Assembly (NCBI RefSeq): GCF_902833225.1
Contig: NZ_CADFEI010000002.1
Coordinates: 124,001-188,000, forward strand
DNA from: Burkholderia sp. BCC1644
GTDB lineage: Bacteria > Pseudomonadota > Gammaproteobacteria > Burkholderiales > Burkholderiaceae
Reading direction: 5' to 3'
DNA: 64,000 nt
Shown here: positions 13,601 through 22,239 of the stretch, one piece after another
Position numbering within the stretch: the first letter of the stretch is position 1
Layout of the letters: each line of letters opens with the position of its first letter
The notes under the pieces: generated by a model
Told to the model about the DNA's origin: nothing
The model's database searches: none
The model's input: the letters and a program-made list of their open reading frames with translations, nothing else
Translations under genes and position numbers: made by a program

Positions 13601-14693
13601 CCGCGTGGCGTTGCCTGCCCTCCCCGGCAATCGCCACGCAACAGCACAGCGTGGTGACCTGCCGGTACTCGCCGGCCGCCGCGATCGTATCGCCGCGCGG
13701 CGCGAGCGGGTGCGGACGCATCTGCCGGCTTGCACGGCTCGTACGGCTGGCGTCGAACTGGCCGACGAGCGCCGCGAAGTTCAGCGCGCGGAACTGCTCC
13801 GCCAGTTCGTCGGCCGACGCGGCGCGCTGCTCCGGATTCTTGTTCAACGCGCGCCGCAGCACCGAGCCGAGCGGATGCGACGCGATCGACGGCGGGAGCG
13901 CGACATCCACCGGGCTGAGCTGCTGATAGAGAATGTCGGCCACGCTCGTGCCGTGCATGACGACATCGCCCGTCAGGCATTCGATCACGACCAGGCCCCA
14001 TGCATAGAGGTCGCTTCTCGGCGTCGGCGGTTCGTTGCGCAATTGCTCGGGTGCGCAATAGGACGGCGAGCCAAGCACCTCGGTCGCCAGCGTCGCGGTC
14101 TCGCGCGTGATGTCTTCCGCGCCGGGCAGCAATGCGCCGATGCCGAAATCGAGGAGCTTCGCGTGCGGCCCGTCATCGGCCATCGCGATCACGATGTTCT
14201 GCGGTTTCAGGTCCCGATGCACGATGCCGCGCCGATGCGCGGCCGCGAGCGCATCGAGCACTTCCGTCATCAGGCGCCCGGTGTCGACGGCCGACAGCGG
14301 CCCCTCCGCCGCGAGCCGGTCGCGCACGGTCCGGCCCTGCACCAGCTCGAATACCGCGAACAGCCGACCGTCCGGCGCTTCCCCCTGGTCCAGCAGCGCC
14401 ACGATGTTCGGGTGCCGCAGCGCTTCGCACAGGCTCGTCTCGCGCCGGAAGCGCGCACGCTGGTGCGCGCGCTGCGCCACGGTCCGCGCGGCATCGTCGC
14501 GCATCAGCTTGATCGCGACCGCTTGGCCCGTCTCTGCGCAGGTCGCGCGAAACACCACGCCGTTGCCGCCTTCGCCGAGCAGCGGGCCGAGCCGGTAGTG
14601 CCGCCTGCCGGCAAGCTCGGCGAAAGGTGCGACGGGCTGCCGCGATTCGGGCATTCCCGGCACGACGGGCGTGCGGGACACGGTCGGCAACAT
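10662..14693 (-). CDS. TOMM-system kinase/cyclase fusion regulator (Ser/Thr kinase + cyclase-like + ATPase + TPR)
   Basis: A 1343-aa protein, ATG 14693 with GGAGA upstream. Domains in order: a Hanks-type Ser/Thr kinase at about 33-330 (glycine loop GEGGNG 40-45, Lys62, HRDLKPQN 159-166, DFG 182-184, APEQ motif); a class III nucleotide-cyclase-like domain at about 360-530 (GGRLGDTLLFHFG, IHVGQVLAH, SRLLRLAGPGQILIS); a STAND/AAA-type ATPase with P-loop GEAGIGKS near 587 and Walker B LLLVVEDVQW near 710; then a long helical TPR-like C-terminus to 1343. This architecture matches the family named TOMM system kinase/cyclase fusion protein, found beside nitrile-hydratase-leader precursors. It presumably senses a signal and phosphorylates a partner, the FHA protein 17 bp upstream being the obvious candidate. 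Cyclase activity is not assured, since key metal ligands are hard to place. Confidence 0.87.
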   Translation of the reverse strand: MLPTVSRTPVVPGMPESRQPVAPFAELAGRRHYRLGPLLGEGGNGVVFRATCAETGQAVAIKLMRDDAARTVAQRAHQRARFRRETSLCEALRHPNIVALLDQGEAPDGRLFAVFELVQGRTVRDRLAAEGPLSAVDTGRLMTEVLDALAAAHRRGIVHRDLKPQNIVIAMADDGPHAKLLDFGIGALLPGAEDITRETATLATEVLGSPSYCAPEQLRNEPPTPRSDLYAWGLVVIECLTGDVVMHGTSVADILYQQLSPVDVALPPSIASHPLGSVLRRALNKNPEQRAASADELAEQFRALNFAALVGQFDASRTSRASRQMRPHPLAPRGDTIAAAGEYRQVTTLCCCVAIAGEGRQRHAGTDHGDLLDGYQEQWLTKCADIAVGYGAHAGGRLGDTLLFHFGLQGDIDRPARRAARAALDMVRVAERARLPVPAAAGGIGAGDGWRVEVAAAIHVGQVLAHVSHMSGVSTPAAASRLLRLAGPGQILISDDARLALERHADHRPTALRLARAGLLPQPVHELFGERRADTPFDSLDTGVRAPMVGRARELDALLRAWQETLARYRRAMRGEPAPHGVPRLVVGEAGIGKSRLVHELCEAVRSQGHAFAHCGCLPERENHALFPILRFIGAHWQIDADSPAGGALEAIETMIAPLECDHAVARAALATWLGLPCDAKGFLWSSARERHALFDVLEQLIVSLGNGVPLLLVVEDVQWIDRSTEDFLAYLQRSPRAAALAVVYTSRPDKLGRWRGATERLVLRRLPRDDAQCLMSAYLGPGAPDPAWLDQLARRTAGIPLFIEAVARELTTNGADGSLAGQRATDPFPLPLSLGGMLGLAFDRIDDARDTAQLAATIGLEVDAQLLADASPHDRATLDGHLRLLLEERIVYAQHRRDRVFYAFRHALIRDAAYESMPPAVRRGNHARVGRALIAEADRGAGAHTFGVAGHFARAGALADAIAHGIDAARRALEGARYDDAIRYGQAVFEWLGNADYAQRELDSARIRTTLTHATMARFGWADPQVREHAEQLLKQVQTLDDPELETSALWTLSTYYHVAGDRPTVRGIGLRLDALATERGDAGVQVAADAMRGMSLWVDGHYARARAAFDAVLAGYDVRRDANHRRILGLDTRAWTMASLASVRWCMDDDPRAALAMAHDAVYCATCLDHLPTLGVTMMYLARTYQLAGDRDAALALSEAILRLSEIHRLRAVGHYAAIIRAWAHGDRAGVVEHLDAQRQSGGLLGLTYYASLLAELDAARGEHGAALARIEECLAWCESTGERYYEAQLLMKKCEYLRLADPRCGGVAALDACRRAVEIATTAGMGRIARLAAALLQSLP

Positions 14694-14710
14694 GGCCTGT
14701 TCTCCCGCGT

Positions 14711-15712
14711 TCACGACAAATGAACGACCGGGCCCGTCGCGGGACGATGCGCGCCGAGCCGCAGCACGACGCCCGGCACGGACTGGCATTCGAGATGCTC
14801 GCCGCGCATGATGCGGAACGGAATATCGCCGAAGCGGACGCTGCCGCGCCGCCGCTCGACGAGCTGGCTTGCGTCGAGCCCCGGCAACGCCGCGAACTGG
14901 CTCCGCGCGCGGTGAATCTGCACGTTGACATGGGACGTATCGATACCGAGCATGTGCGCCAGCCGGCCGAGGTCGATCCAGCCTTGCGAGGCGGCGTCGT
15001 AGCCGGCCTGCATGTCGGCCGAGCGGGCGCGCGCAAGCGTGACGAGGCTGTAGTGATGCGCTCGTTCGCCGAGATCGACCACGCCGCCGCGCACGTGCAG
15101 CAGCATGCGCACGTGCTCTTCGTTGCGGCTGACGAAGAATTCGAGCAGTTGCGCCGGCACGGCAGGATCGGCGGGGGCGGCGAGCATCATCGTCGAGCCG
15201 TGGCTCACGAGCGTCACGCGCCACGTGCAATCGCCGGTCGACACTTCATCGCCGTCATGGAGCGCGCGCGCCGGCAACGTGTCGTCGCACAGCCATTCGC
15301 CGGCCGCCGACCGGACGATCGTGACCGGCTGCGCGGCACGGGCAGGCAGGATCTGGCGCGGCGCAAGCACGATCGGCGGCGCGGCGCCGCGTATCGGCCA
15401 CAGCGTATCGGCCGGATCGTCGAGCGCATCGACGCGCCACGGCGCGATCCCGGCCCGGCCGAACCGGATCACGTCGCCCGGTTGCAGCACCGCGTGTTCG
15501 CCGTCGCGCAACGGCATGCCCGATACCGACGTGCCGTTGCTGCTGTGATCGTGCAGTTCCCACAGCCCGCCGCTCCAGCGGACATGGGCGTGGACCCGCG
15601 ACACCGATGCATCCCGGATGACCGTGTCGCAGCGGGCGGCATCGCGGCCGAACACGTGATACGCGCGCAGCAGGCACGCTTCCCCGGAAGAATCGTTCTT
15701 GAGTATCGCCAT
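14711..15712 (-). CDS. FHA-domain protein with C-terminal regulator-like domain
   Basis: A 333-aa protein, ATG 15712. Residues 15-90 form a forkhead-associated domain: FGRD 21-24, SRVHAHV 38-44 and SSNGT 57-61 are the phosphothreonine-binding signature. The C-terminal part (about 170-333) contains a helical section, QGWIDLGRLAHMLGIDTSHVNVQI, that looks like a winged-helix or response-regulator output domain, but I cannot name it. It is the first gene of the minus-strand TOMM unit. FHA domains bind proteins phosphorylated on Thr, so with the downstream kinase this gives a phospho-signalling pair at the head of a RiPP cluster. The promoter presumably lies in the AT-richer DNA above 15713. Confidence 0.85.
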   Translation of the reverse strand: MAILKNDSSGEACLLRAYHVFGRDAARCDTVIRDASVSRVHAHVRWSGGLWELHDHSSNGTSVSGMPLRDGEHAVLQPGDVIRFGRAGIAPWRVDALDDPADTLWPIRGAAPPIVLAPRQILPARAAQPVTIVRSAAGEWLCDDTLPARALHDGDEVSTGDCTWRVTLVSHGSTMMLAAPADPAVPAQLLEFFVSRNEEHVRMLLHVRGGVVDLGERAHHYSLVTLARARSADMQAGYDAASQGWIDLGRLAHMLGIDTSHVNVQIHRARSQFAALPGLDASQLVERRRGSVRFGDIPFRIMRGEHLECQSVPGVVLRLGAHRPATGPVVHLS

Positions 15713-16726
15713 GACCGCCCCGTGTCGGATTCACCCGGATCGATGGAGTGATGCATCGACGCTGCCGGGCAAGCGATTGATTCACCAATTGCGAACGATG
15801 TCGCCTGTTCGCCGCCTCACCACTTTTTTTGTCATCTTTCCGTCAAACCGCTGCTCATCCGGAACGTGTCATTTACGTTAGTTGAATTATCGACCGCTTT
15901 GTTTTTTTAAGGCCGGGCAACGTGATGAAAATCCTGCCAAATAAAACCCCGCACAGCAACTGGAATAATCAGTTCGCGATTTCGGATTGTGACGCCTTAC
16001 ATTTTCGACAGATTTCCGGAGAAATTAAGGGTCGAACAGCGTGGCATGAGGCAGCTGCCATCCCCTTTGCTCCAGGCCTGACAACGCGTGAGATGGATTT
16101 GTAAACCCCGTGTCACAAAACCAACCCGATCGCGATGAGATCAAAATCATTTTGATCATTTCCGAAAATCGCACAATCATCACCAGCGTTTTGATTGCAA
16201 TATTCTTCACTTATTCAATTATCAACGCATGCCGTTTTGGTGCAGGAGTCATCGGTCAGGATGATGCGATCCAGATAATTTTCCGTGCCGCATAACCGGG
16301 GCATCGATTTAACGCGCACGAAAGATAATCCTGCTTTCCAGACCGGGCCCACGACAATTCACCTCTCCATTACTTCGGGATACGAATCGGAAAAATTCTG
16401 TGGACCCGCCACGGGAGGGATGGATTTTCCTCGTTCGTGGCAAGCGACGCCTGCCCCGTCTTGCCGTCGCAGCTTGATGCCCGAAACGCGACGTACCAAC
16501 GAGGAAGGTTCAAGACGGACGGATCAAGGCGCGAAGAAGCCAGGTCACCTTGACGCCCGGCTTCGCGACAGGCGGCACGGCATCGCTTCGAAAGGGATCG
16601 ACGGGGGAATTGACCTCGGCACGGCGGCCGGCACGCTCGCACCCGGGATGACCGCATCGACCGATGTGAGACGCGCTACGCGATACGCCGTGCGACGCGC
16701 ACCAGTCGAATCGCCGGGAACCCGAG
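15713..16726. other. 1.0-kb AT-richer region without a supportable gene, adjacent to selC 3' end
   Basis: Base composition drops clearly below the flanking genes, with runs of A/T around 15820-15960 and 16130-16300. Short open frames exist on both strands (about 60-170 codons), but none has a ribosome site plus Burkholderia-like codon use, and none is recognisable. The segment must hold the promoter of the FHA/TOMM unit near its left end. It directly abuts the 3' end of the selenocysteine tRNA, a classical integration point, and so may be the eroded edge of an inserted segment. Confidence 0.5.
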
Positions 16727-16822
16727 TGGCGGAAGGCAGCCAGAGTCGAACTGACCCGGGAGTGTCTGACACCCCCAACCGGGTTTGAAGCCCGGCCGTA
16801 CCACCGGATACGAATGCCTTCC
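16727..16822 (-). tRNA. selC: tRNA-Sec (anticodon UCA)
   Basis: A 96-base tRNA on the minus strand including an encoded CCA (complement of 16727-16729). The acceptor arm is 8 bp (GGAAGGCA with TGCCTTCC), the discriminator is G, and there is a long variable arm. The anticodon stem CCGGG/CCCGG encloses loop CTTCAAA, placing UCA at 16786-16788, and the T-loop is TTCGACT. The 8-bp acceptor and long extra arm are hallmarks of bacterial tRNA-Sec and parallel E. coli selC. It begins 31 bp after the selB stop on the same strand, so it is probably released from the fdo-sel transcript or has a close private promoter. Confidence 0.95.
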
Positions 16823-16853
16823 GTGGGGAAAAGAACCAAAGAACAACGAGCGC

Positions 16854-18779
16854 CTACGCCTGAATACCCACCCAACCGCTGTCAGGCCGCAGGTAGTGAA
16901 GATCGCGGTGGAAGCGAGTATACCCAACCCGATCGAAGAACTCGAGAATCTGGATCGCGCGCTTGCGGCCGAGCCCCGTCGCATCGCGGAATGTCGCGGC
17001 ATCGAGCCCGCCGCCGCGCGACGGCGCGAGATGCGCGACCAGCTCCGCCAGCTCGCGTGCGACGTCCGCGTGATAGAACAGGTCGCGTACGACCTGGTGC
17101 ACGTCGCCGCGCCGCGCGAGCTTGCGCAACAACGCGCGCACCGCGTCCTCCGCCGCGCCCGTGTCGCGGGCCAGGTCGCGCACCCACGGCGGGTCGAAGC
17201 GCCCCGCATGAATCAGCGGCAGCAGTTGCTGCGCGAGTGCTTCCTCGCGCGGTTCCAGGCTCACCGAATGCGACGGCAGATGCAGCCACGGCCCGCTGCG
17301 CGCGACTTCGCCGCCGGCCACCAGCGCATCGACGAGCGCACGCCACAGCGCATCGCCAACGAGCGGCGCGGCCATCCGGCGCAGGCGTGCTGCGTCGAGC
17401 CCCTGCTCGTCGGGCATGCGTTCGTGATACGTGCGCAGCGTGTCGATCGCCCGCGCCTGCAGCGCACGCCAGTGCGCATGCGAAATCACCTCGCCGTCGT
17501 TCGACGCGGCGTCGCGCTGCCCGATCGCCAGCGCGTCGTCCGGCAACGCCAGCGCATTCGGCGCGAATCCCGTCAGATGCGTAAGCGTCGAACGCGGAAT
17601 GCCGAGCGGCGCCTGCGCGAGCAGCGCATCGAGACGCCCTTCGTCGAGCCATTCGGCCAGTGCATCGAGCCATGCGCGGCGCGCGGGCGTCCGGCGCTTG
17701 CGGGCCGGCCCGAACGGATCGAGCACGCGGCCGCCGCCGACGGTGCGGGTCGCCTGCGGATTGCGGACGATGAACCGGTCGCCCGGCAGCGCGAACACCG
17801 GTTCGTCGAACACCAGTTGCACACGCATCCGCTGGCCGGCCGCAAGCGTGTCGCCATCGAGCAGCGCGACATGCGCGACGCGATGCAGCGTGCCGAGATG
17901 CACGTGCAGCGGCGCCCAGTGCGTCAGCGTCAGCCCGGCATCCGCGAGCAGCGTCAGCTCGACGTCGAGACGCGGCGACGTGGCGACGAGCCGCGCATCG
18001 GCGACGGTATCGCCGCGCTCGACGTCGGCCTTGTCGACGCCGGCCAGATTCAGCGCGCAACGTTCGCCCGCCCGGCCGGCCTCGACCGGCCGGTTCTGCG
18101 CATGGATGCTGCGCACCCGCGCCGCGGCGCCGGACCGCACGATCGCGAGCGTGTCGCCCGTCGCGACGCGGCCCGCGAACGCGGTGCCCGTCACGACCGT
18201 ACCCTGCCCCGCAAGCGTGAACACGCGATCGACCGCGAGCCGGAACAGGCCGTCGTCGCGGCGCGCACGCCACGCGATCGCCGCGTCGGCCAGGTGACGC
18301 TTCAACGCGGCGACACCGGGATCGTCCGTTGCGGTTGCCCGCGTTTCGAAGATCGGCACGCCGGCCAGCGTCGAGTCGTGCAGCCACGTAGCGATCTCGT
18401 CGCGCACCTCGGCGACGCGCGCGGCATCGACGCGATCGCATTTGGTCAGCGCGACGGCGCCATGCGTGACGCCGAGCAATTGCAGGATCGCGAGATGCTC
18501 GCGCGTCTGGGGCATCACGCCGTCATCGGCGGCAATCACGAGCAGCGCGAAGTCGATTCCGCATGCGCCCGCCGCCATCGTATGAATCAGCTTCTCGTGT
18601 CCCGGCACGTCGATCAGGCCGAGCACGTCGCCGTTGTCGAGCGGCGTATAGGCGTAACCGAGTTCGATCGAAATGCCGCGCGCCTTCTCTTCCTTCAGGC
18701 GGTCGGTATCGACGCCCGTCAGCGCACGCGTCAGTGTCGTCTTGCCGTGGTCGATGTGCCCCGCGGTCCCGACGATCAT
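16854..18779 (-). CDS. selB: Selenocysteine-specific elongation factor SelB
   Basis: A 641-aa protein, ATG 18779, overlapping the selA stop by ATGA. The N-terminus carries the GTPase P-loop [14 protein letters not shown] (4-17), then [18 protein letters not shown] (switch I), DVPGHE (switch II) and TKCD base recognition. The middle consists of EF-Tu-like beta barrels. The C-terminal third holds the winged-helix domains that bind the SECIS hairpin. Length agrees with E. coli SelB (614 aa). It delivers Sec-tRNA to in-frame UGA codons, here that of fdoG upstream in the same gene run. Stop is TAG at 16854. Confidence 0.95.
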   Translation of the reverse strand: MIVGTAGHIDHGKTTLTRALTGVDTDRLKEEKARGISIELGYAYTPLDNGDVLGLIDVPGHEKLIHTMAAGACGIDFALLVIAADDGVMPQTREHLAILQLLGVTHGAVALTKCDRVDAARVAEVRDEIATWLHDSTLAGVPIFETRATATDDPGVAALKRHLADAAIAWRARRDDGLFRLAVDRVFTLAGQGTVVTGTAFAGRVATGDTLAIVRSGAAARVRSIHAQNRPVEAGRAGERCALNLAGVDKADVERGDTVADARLVATSPRLDVELTLLADAGLTLTHWAPLHVHLGTLHRVAHVALLDGDTLAAGQRMRVQLVFDEPVFALPGDRFIVRNPQATRTVGGGRVLDPFGPARKRRTPARRAWLDALAEWLDEGRLDALLAQAPLGIPRSTLTHLTGFAPNALALPDDALAIGQRDAASNDGEVISHAHWRALQARAIDTLRTYHERMPDEQGLDAARLRRMAAPLVGDALWRALVDALVAGGEVARSGPWLHLPSHSVSLEPREEALAQQLLPLIHAGRFDPPWVRDLARDTGAAEDAVRALLRKLARRGDVHQVVRDLFYHADVARELAELVAHLAPSRGGGLDAATFRDATGLGRKRAIQILEFFDRVGYTRFHRDLHYLRPDSGWVGIQA

Positions 18780-20215
18780 GCAGCGGGCCCCGCCAGCACC
18801 GCGCAGTGTGCGACGAGCGCCGCTTCGTCAGCGGCTTCGAGGCAGCGCAGGTCGAGCCGCAACGCGTTGTCGGCGATACGGCCGATCACCGGGCGCGGCC
18901 ATTCGCGCAGACGCTTCTCCAGTTGCGCAAGCGCGCGGCCGCTGCGCTTGCCGTCCGCCGTGCACACGACGAGCCCGGCGCTCGGCAGTTGGTCGACCGG
19001 CAGCGCGCCGCTGCCGATCTGGCTGAACATCGGCTCGACCGTCACGTCGAAATCGCTGCCGAGCGCCCGCTGCAGCGCCGGACGCACGCGTTCGGCGGCC
19101 TCCGCGATCTCGCGCTGCGGCCGCGTCAGCAGGCGCAGCGTCGTGAGCCGGTCGCGCAGGAATTCGGGTGACTGGTACAGACGCAACACGGGTTCGAGCG
19201 CCGCGAGCGTCAGCTTGCCGACGCGCAGCGCGCGCTTGAGCGGATGTTTCTTGATCTTCGCGATCAGCGCGCGATCGCCGACGATCAGGCCGGCCTGCGG
19301 CCCGCCGAGCAGCTTGTCGCCGCTGAACGTGACAACGTTTGCTCCGGCGGCGACGGTTTCCTGCACGGTCGTCTCGTGCGGCAGGCCCCATAATGACAGG
19401 TCGGCAAGCGTGCCGCTGCCGAGATCGACGGCAACCGGCACGCCGTGCTCGCGCGCGAGCGGCGCGAGTTCGGCGAGCGTCGCCTCCTTCGTGAAGCCGC
19501 TGATCGCGTAGTTGCTGCAATGCACCTTCATCAGCAGCGCCGTGCGCGGGCCGATCGCGTCCGCGTAGTCGCGCAGGTGCGTGCGGTTGGTCGTGCCGAC
19601 TTCACGCAGCTTCGCACCGGCGCGGCTCATGATGTCGGGAATGCGGAATGCGCCGCCGATTTCGACCAGCTCGCCGCGCGACACGACGACTTCCCGCTTC
19701 GTCGCGAGCGCCGACAGCGTCAGCAGCACGGCCGCCGCATTGTTGTTGACGACGGTCGCGGCCTCCGCGCCCGTCAGTTCGCACAGCAGAGCGTCGATCA
19801 GGTCGTCGCGATCGCCGCGGCGGCCCGTGGCGAGATCGAATTCGAGGTTGACGGGCTGCGTGAGCGCGTCGACCACCGCACGCACCGCGTCGTCGGGCAA
19901 CAGCGCGCGCCCGAGGTTCGTGTGCAGCACGGTGCCGGTCAGGTTGAACACGGCACGCACGGCGCCCGTGCTCTGCGCGGCCAGCGTGCGCGCGATGGCG
20001 GCGGCGATGCGCGGCTCGTCGAGCGGTTCCGCCGCGGCCGGATCGTGCTGCGCGGCGGTACGCCAGCGCTCCAGTTCGGCGCGCACGGCATTGAGCACGC
20101 GCGTGCGGCCATAGTCCGCGATGAGCGGTTGCAACGGCGCCGACGACAACACGCGCTCGACGGACGGCACGCGCGCCAGCACCGCATTCAATTCATTCAC
20201 ACCCGGTTCGGTCAC
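18776..20215 (-). CDS. selA: L-seryl-tRNA(Sec) selenium transferase SelA
   Basis: A 479-aa PLP enzyme that converts Ser-tRNA(Sec) to Sec-tRNA(Sec) using selenophosphate. The start is GTG 20215 with GGAG about 10 bp upstream; no better ATG exists nearby. The N-terminus contains the tRNA-binding region ([23 protein letters not shown]). [16 protein letters not shown] (91-106) is the family signature, and the PLP lysine is K301 in [13 protein letters not shown]. Length is close to E. coli SelA (463 aa). It sits 74 bp after fdhE and is translationally coupled to selB. Confidence 0.95.
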   Translation of the reverse strand: MTEPGVNELNAVLARVPSVERVLSSAPLQPLIADYGRTRVLNAVRAELERWRTAAQHDPAAAEPLDEPRIAAAIARTLAAQSTGAVRAVFNLTGTVLHTNLGRALLPDDAVRAVVDALTQPVNLEFDLATGRRGDRDDLIDALLCELTGAEAATVVNNNAAAVLLTLSALATKREVVVSRGELVEIGGAFRIPDIMSRAGAKLREVGTTNRTHLRDYADAIGPRTALLMKVHCSNYAISGFTKEATLAELAPLAREHGVPVAVDLGSGTLADLSLWGLPHETTVQETVAAGANVVTFSGDKLLGGPQAGLIVGDRALIAKIKKHPLKRALRVGKLTLAALEPVLRLYQSPEFLRDRLTTLRLLTRPQREIAEAAERVRPALQRALGSDFDVTVEPMFSQIGSGALPVDQLPSAGLVVCTADGKRSGRALAQLEKRLREWPRPVIGRIADNALRLDLRCLEAADEAALVAHCAVLAGPAA

Positions 20216-20289
20216 GTAGTTGTGGCTCCAGTCTCATGCTTCGCAGTCGGCCGGCGCCGGCGCTCGCGCACCGCCCCGGCCTCGTGCCG

Positions 20290-21225
20290 TCAGTCCGCTT
20301 CCCGCGCGACGTCCGGCCACAGCAGCGGGTTCGGCGAACTGCGCTGGTAGCCGGCTTCGTTCATCAGCAGGTCGAGCGTGAGACTCGCGAGATCGTCCGC
20401 GAGCGGCTCGAACTCGTAGTCCTTGTCCTGATAGCCGATCTTGCGATAGGTCTTGCACTCGTCACACGATTCGGCCTTGACGGCTTCGCTGCCGCCTTCG
20501 ATCCCGTGATAGGCGATGCCCTTCGTCGAATCGCAGTGCGAGCACTTCGTGCGCACCATGTGCCATTCGGTCGTGCACAGCCCGCATTGCAGGAAACGGT
20601 AGCCCTGGTACTGGCCGCCGACCCGCACGACACTCGCGACCGGATGCGTGCCGCACACGGGGCACAGCCCCGGCTGGTCGAGATACGGGACGTCGGCCGG
20701 CGCCACGCAGCTGGCGAGATCCGTCCAGACGACCTGCAGCGCGGCCATCAGGAACGGCGCGGTGGCCGGGTCGACTTCGGCGAAGCGCAGCGCGAGGATC
20801 GCGTCGGCCTGCGCGTCGAGTTCGGCGGGCGCCATCAGGCGCAGCCGGTCGAGCAGCTTCGCGAGCTGCGGGTTGACGAGCCCGGCGCCTTCGACGCGGT
20901 CGAGCAGTTCGTACAGCACGGCACGCCATTGCGGGTTGCGCTCGCCGTCGAGCGCCGGCACGAGCGGCATCGAATGCTGCTGCGCAAGCGCGATCGCTTC
21001 CTTCGACGGCAGCGGCAGTTCGAGCGTTTGCAGCGTCGCGTGCTGCGCATCGGCGACGGTGGCCATCAGCCGCAGGTAGCCGCTGATCGGGTTCAGGTCG
21101 GCCAGCTTGCGCAGCCGCGCGGCGCGCGCCGAGAACGCGGTGGCGCGCTCCGGCAGGCGAAAGCGCGGAATGGCCGAATGATCGAGTGTCGAGATCTCGG
21201 TCGGTTCGAGAATGCGTTGTGTCAC
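20290..21225 (-). CDS. fdhE: Formate dehydrogenase accessory protein FdhE
   Basis: A 311-aa cytoplasmic protein, equal in length to E. coli FdhE (309 aa). I take GTG 21225 (VTQRILEPTEIS) because GGAAG lies 8 bp before it; the open frame further upstream runs into a repeat element. Four Cys pairs are visible in the C-terminal half: CPVC, CGLC, CSHC and CDEC, forming the iron-binding rubredoxin-like sites of the family. FdhE is needed to activate respiratory formate dehydrogenases. A palindromic repeat (21241-21526) ends 15 bp before its start codon, so its ribosome site is close to a strong hairpin. Confidence 0.93.
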   Translation of the reverse strand: MTQRILEPTEISTLDHSAIPRFRLPERATAFSARAARLRKLADLNPISGYLRLMATVADAQHATLQTLELPLPSKEAIALAQQHSMPLVPALDGERNPQWRAVLYELLDRVEGAGLVNPQLAKLLDRLRLMAPAELDAQADAILALRFAEVDPATAPFLMAALQVVWTDLASCVAPADVPYLDQPGLCPVCGTHPVASVVRVGGQYQGYRFLQCGLCTTEWHMVRTKCSHCDSTKGIAYHGIEGGSEAVKAESCDECKTYRKIGYQDKDYEFEPLADDLASLTLDLLMNEAGYQRSSPNPLLWPDVAREAD

Positions 21226-21240
21226 AGAAATGTCTTCCAA

Positions 21241-21526
21241 GGGGTCTGTTTGCGCATGGAACGCGCATGCGTTGCCACGAGAACGGCCGCTCGCGAGGCG
21301 CGCGACGCCGCGAATACTGACGTATTCGCAAGGAGCGCAACGCAGCGAGCGGCCGTTCTCGTGGCAACCCCAAATTTTAAAAATACATGCCACGGGAATG
21401 CCCGAAATCGCCCGCATGGCGGCGTCGCTCGTCGCTTGTTTGGCTCGGCCAAACGGCGCTCCTCACTTCTTGCCCTGCGAGCGATTTCGGGCATTCGCAT
21501 GCGCGTTCCATGCGCAAACAGACCCC
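21241..21526. repeat. 286-bp MITE-like palindromic element, copy 1
   Basis: Bounded by 31-bp perfect terminal inverted repeats (21241-21271 and 21496-21526; outer end GGGGTCTGTTTGCGCATGGA). Inside are further perfect inverted repeats: 24 bp (21271-21294 with 21345-21368, containing CACGAGAACGGCCGCTCGC) and 16 bp (21396-21411 with 21481-21496). There is a small stem around GCGAATACTGACGTATTCGC. It encodes nothing plausible. A close copy lies at 31482-31772. It sits in the fdoI-fdhE gap of an otherwise tight operon, so it was probably inserted there. No clear target duplication is seen. Confidence 0.85.
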
Positions 21527-21529
21527 AAA

Positions 21530-21552
21530 CAAGCGCCGACGGATCGGCGCTC
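21530..21552 (-). terminator. Hairpin after fdoI, possible partial terminator
   Basis: Read on the minus strand, arms AGCGCCGA and TCGGCGCT flank a 4-base loop and are followed by TTGTTT. It lies between fdoI and the repeat element, downstream of fdoI. It may reduce readthrough into fdhE-selA-selB. The T-rich tail is short, so efficiency is uncertain. Confidence 0.45.
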
Positions 21553-21612
21553 TTCGGGCGGTTCCGAGGGTGGCGGAGCGACGCGCCGCAAGCGGCGTGC
21601 CGCTCCGGTGCG

Positions 21613-22239
21613 TTATTTCACGCTTTCACGGAACCACTTAGGGTGATGCTTGCGGGCCCAGCCCAGCGTGACGGTGCCACGCACCATCGCGCCGATCGAG
21701 CCCTTCACCCACAACGCCGCGTAAATGTGCACGATGATGCTCGCGATCAGCACGAAGGCCGCCACGGCATGCACGACAGCGGCCGCGCGGATCACCCCGA
21801 TCGGGAAGTAGAACGAGAAGTAGCGCCGCCAGATCACGACTCCCGACAGCAGGAGCAGCAGCAGGCACGCCACCAGCGTAAAGAATAGCAGCTTCTGCCC
21901 GGCGTTATAGCGCCCGACAGGCGGCAGCTTGTCTTCCTGGTTGGTCAGCACGTCGCCGATCTGCTTCAGCCACTGGCGATCGTCCGCGTCGAGCGCGTTG
22001 TGGTGCCAGAAGCGCACCACGAGGATCGCGAACGACACGAACATCACGAGGCCGACGAACGGATGCAGGATCCGCGTCCACTGGCCGCCGCCGAACAGCG
22101 CGGTCAGCCAGAACATCGACGGGTGGAACAGCGCGAGCCCGGACAGCGCGAGCAGCACGAACGTGATCGCGGTGATCCAGTGATTCGTGCGCTCGTTCGC
22201 CGAGTAGCGGACGATCAGGTTGGGGTCGTCGTGGTTCAT
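21613..22239 (-). CDS. fdoI: Formate dehydrogenase cytochrome b556 (gamma) subunit
   Basis: A 208-aa integral membrane protein, ATG 22239, whose start overlaps the fdoH stop (ATGA). Four hydrophobic segments are visible: [56 protein letters not shown] and [19 protein letters not shown]. Histidines within them (HP in helix 2, HA and HIY near helix 4) suit ligation of two hemes b. It anchors the FdoGH dimer and passes electrons to quinone. Length equals E. coli FdoI/FdnI (211-217 aa). Confidence 0.94.
   Translation of the reverse strand: MNHDDPNLIVRYSANERTNHWITAITFVLLALSGLALFHPSMFWLTALFGGGQWTRILHPFVGLVMFVSFAILVVRFWHHNALDADDRQWLKQIGDVLTNQEDKLPPVGRYNAGQKLLFFTLVACLLLLLLSGVVIWRRYFSFYFPIGVIRAAAVVHAVAAFVLIASIIVHIYAALWVKGSIGAMVRGTVTLGWARKHHPKWFRESVK

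Noticed and set aside
16727-16729. Duplicate of the selC 3' end as an att site elsewhere in the window
   Set aside because: I saw no second copy of the CTGCCTTCCGCCA end within the window; the far end of any island would lie outside it.
15922-16788. Short open frames of 60-170 codons in the AT-rich gap
   Set aside because: No ribosome sites, no recognisable sequence, and the longest one runs through selC.
21241-21526. Reading the repeat as the 5' end of fdhE (the frame is open through it)
   Set aside because: The same peptide appears in the unrelated second copy near 31.5 kb, and GTG 21225 has a ribosome site and matches the family length.
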